A stretch of DNA of 34,588 nucleotides, taken from NCBI RefSeq assembly GCF_900141915.1, contig NZ_FQZG01000046.1:1-34588 (forward strand), given 5' to 3'. The stretch comes from Tessaracoccus bendigoensis DSM 12906 (lineage in GTDB: Bacteria > Actinomycetota > Actinomycetes > Propionibacteriales > Propionibacteriaceae). The position numbers and the translations under genes are program-made. The notes beneath the pieces are model-generated. The model saw nothing but the letters and a program-made list of their open reading frames with translations, was not told the DNA's origin and made no database searches. Shown here in pieces: positions 34,164 to 34,588 of this stretch; position 1 is the stretch's first letter, and every line of letters begins with the position of its first letter.

Positions 34164-34588
34164 TACGTTGCATCGCGATCCGGATCCGGGACCTCGACCA
34201 GCAAATCGTTGATCTTGAGGCTGGGCTGTCGAAGGTCTTGACTCCGATCCTGCCTCGGCTGCTGGCTCGTCCCCAGGTCGGTATCATCACCGCGGCGCAG
34301 CTGTTGATCGCCTATGGTCAAGATCCTGACCGTATCCCTACTGATGCGAAGTTCGCCCGCATGGCGGGTATCGCCCCGATCCCTGCCTCGTCAGGCAAGA
34401 CGAATCGGATGCGGCTCCACCGTGGTGGGAACCGGCAAATCAACAAGGTCGTCCACATGGTTTGTCTCGGCAGACTCAGAAACTACGAGCCCGCCATCTC
34501 CTACCTACAACGACGCACCACTGAAGGCCTATCAAAAACCGATGCCATCCGAGCCATGAAACGCCTCGTGTCCCGGGAACTCTACGGA
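34148..34588 (+). mobile_element. IS110-family transposase, C-terminal fragment running off the window
   Basis: From 34166 an open frame reads to the window end and matches the C-terminal Transposase_20 domain of IS110-family recombinases: RDLDQQI, a helix, TAAQLLIAYGQDP, FARMAGIAPIPASSGKTNR, RLHRGGNRQIN, then SYLQRRTTEGLSKTDAIRAMKRLVSREL. The N-terminal DEDD RuvC-like catalytic domain is absent. The frame begins inside the right end of the REP-like palindrome, where GTG 34148 is the only upstream start, so this is a remnant. Third positions are more AT-rich than in neighbours, as expected for transferred DNA. The true C-terminus probably lies just beyond 34588. Confidence 0.85.

Noticed and set aside
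34314-34559. 81-codon frame starting ATG 34314
   Set aside because: It is out of frame with the IS110 transposase homology, which covers the same bases from 34166 to the window end.

Overview
The window reads as a chromosomal segment of a high-GC Gram-positive actinobacterium, most likely Propionibacteriaceae (Tessaracoccus/Propioniciclava-like). This is inferred from strong C/G third-position bias, an actinobacterial-type T-box with a very short stem I in front of ileS, start codons sitting 6-7 nt after TANNNT -10 boxes, and the mix of gene families. No rRNA, tRNA or CRISPR array was seen.

Layout. 1-260 holds no convincing gene but carries a ~20-bp periodic repeat. 291-3164 is a compact pantothenate operon: a Rossmann/DUF2520 protein (probable ketopantoate reductase), panC, panD and panB. 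3460-4458 is a Gfo/Idh/MocA oxidoreductase that converges on an LCP-family cell-wall ligase (4465-5481, minus). The LCP gene follows ileS (5500-8634, minus), whose leader folds as a translational T-box. 8953-10131 encodes an internally duplicated protein of unknown function and 10257-11378 a MalY/PatB-type PLP enzyme.

11437-25075 is the centrepiece: six codirectional genes, most of them overlapping or closely spaced. They encode a zinc-ribbon/FHA protein, a 2051-residue membrane-anchored protein with Ig/cadherin-like and FN3 repeats, a MoxR AAA+ ATPase, a DUF58 protein, a polytopic transglutaminase-fold protein that has lost its Cys and His catalytic residues, and an RDD/FHA membrane protein. 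I read it as a surface-protein assembly or signalling module with a phosphothreonine reader at each end. Similar gene sets occur in other actinobacteria, but their function is unsettled.

25027-25318 is a nest of REP-like repeats that runs into the end of the RDD/FHA gene. It is followed by dcd (minus), an ABC exporter (plus) and deoC (minus). 28705-34008 is a secreted endo-alpha-N-acetylgalactosaminidase (GH101) for mucin-type O-glycans. It is interrupted by one in-frame TAG and ends in a Cys-rich duplicated domain with clearly different codon usage. A strong intrinsic terminator follows, then another REP-like palindrome abutting a 5'-truncated IS110-family transposase that runs off the window.
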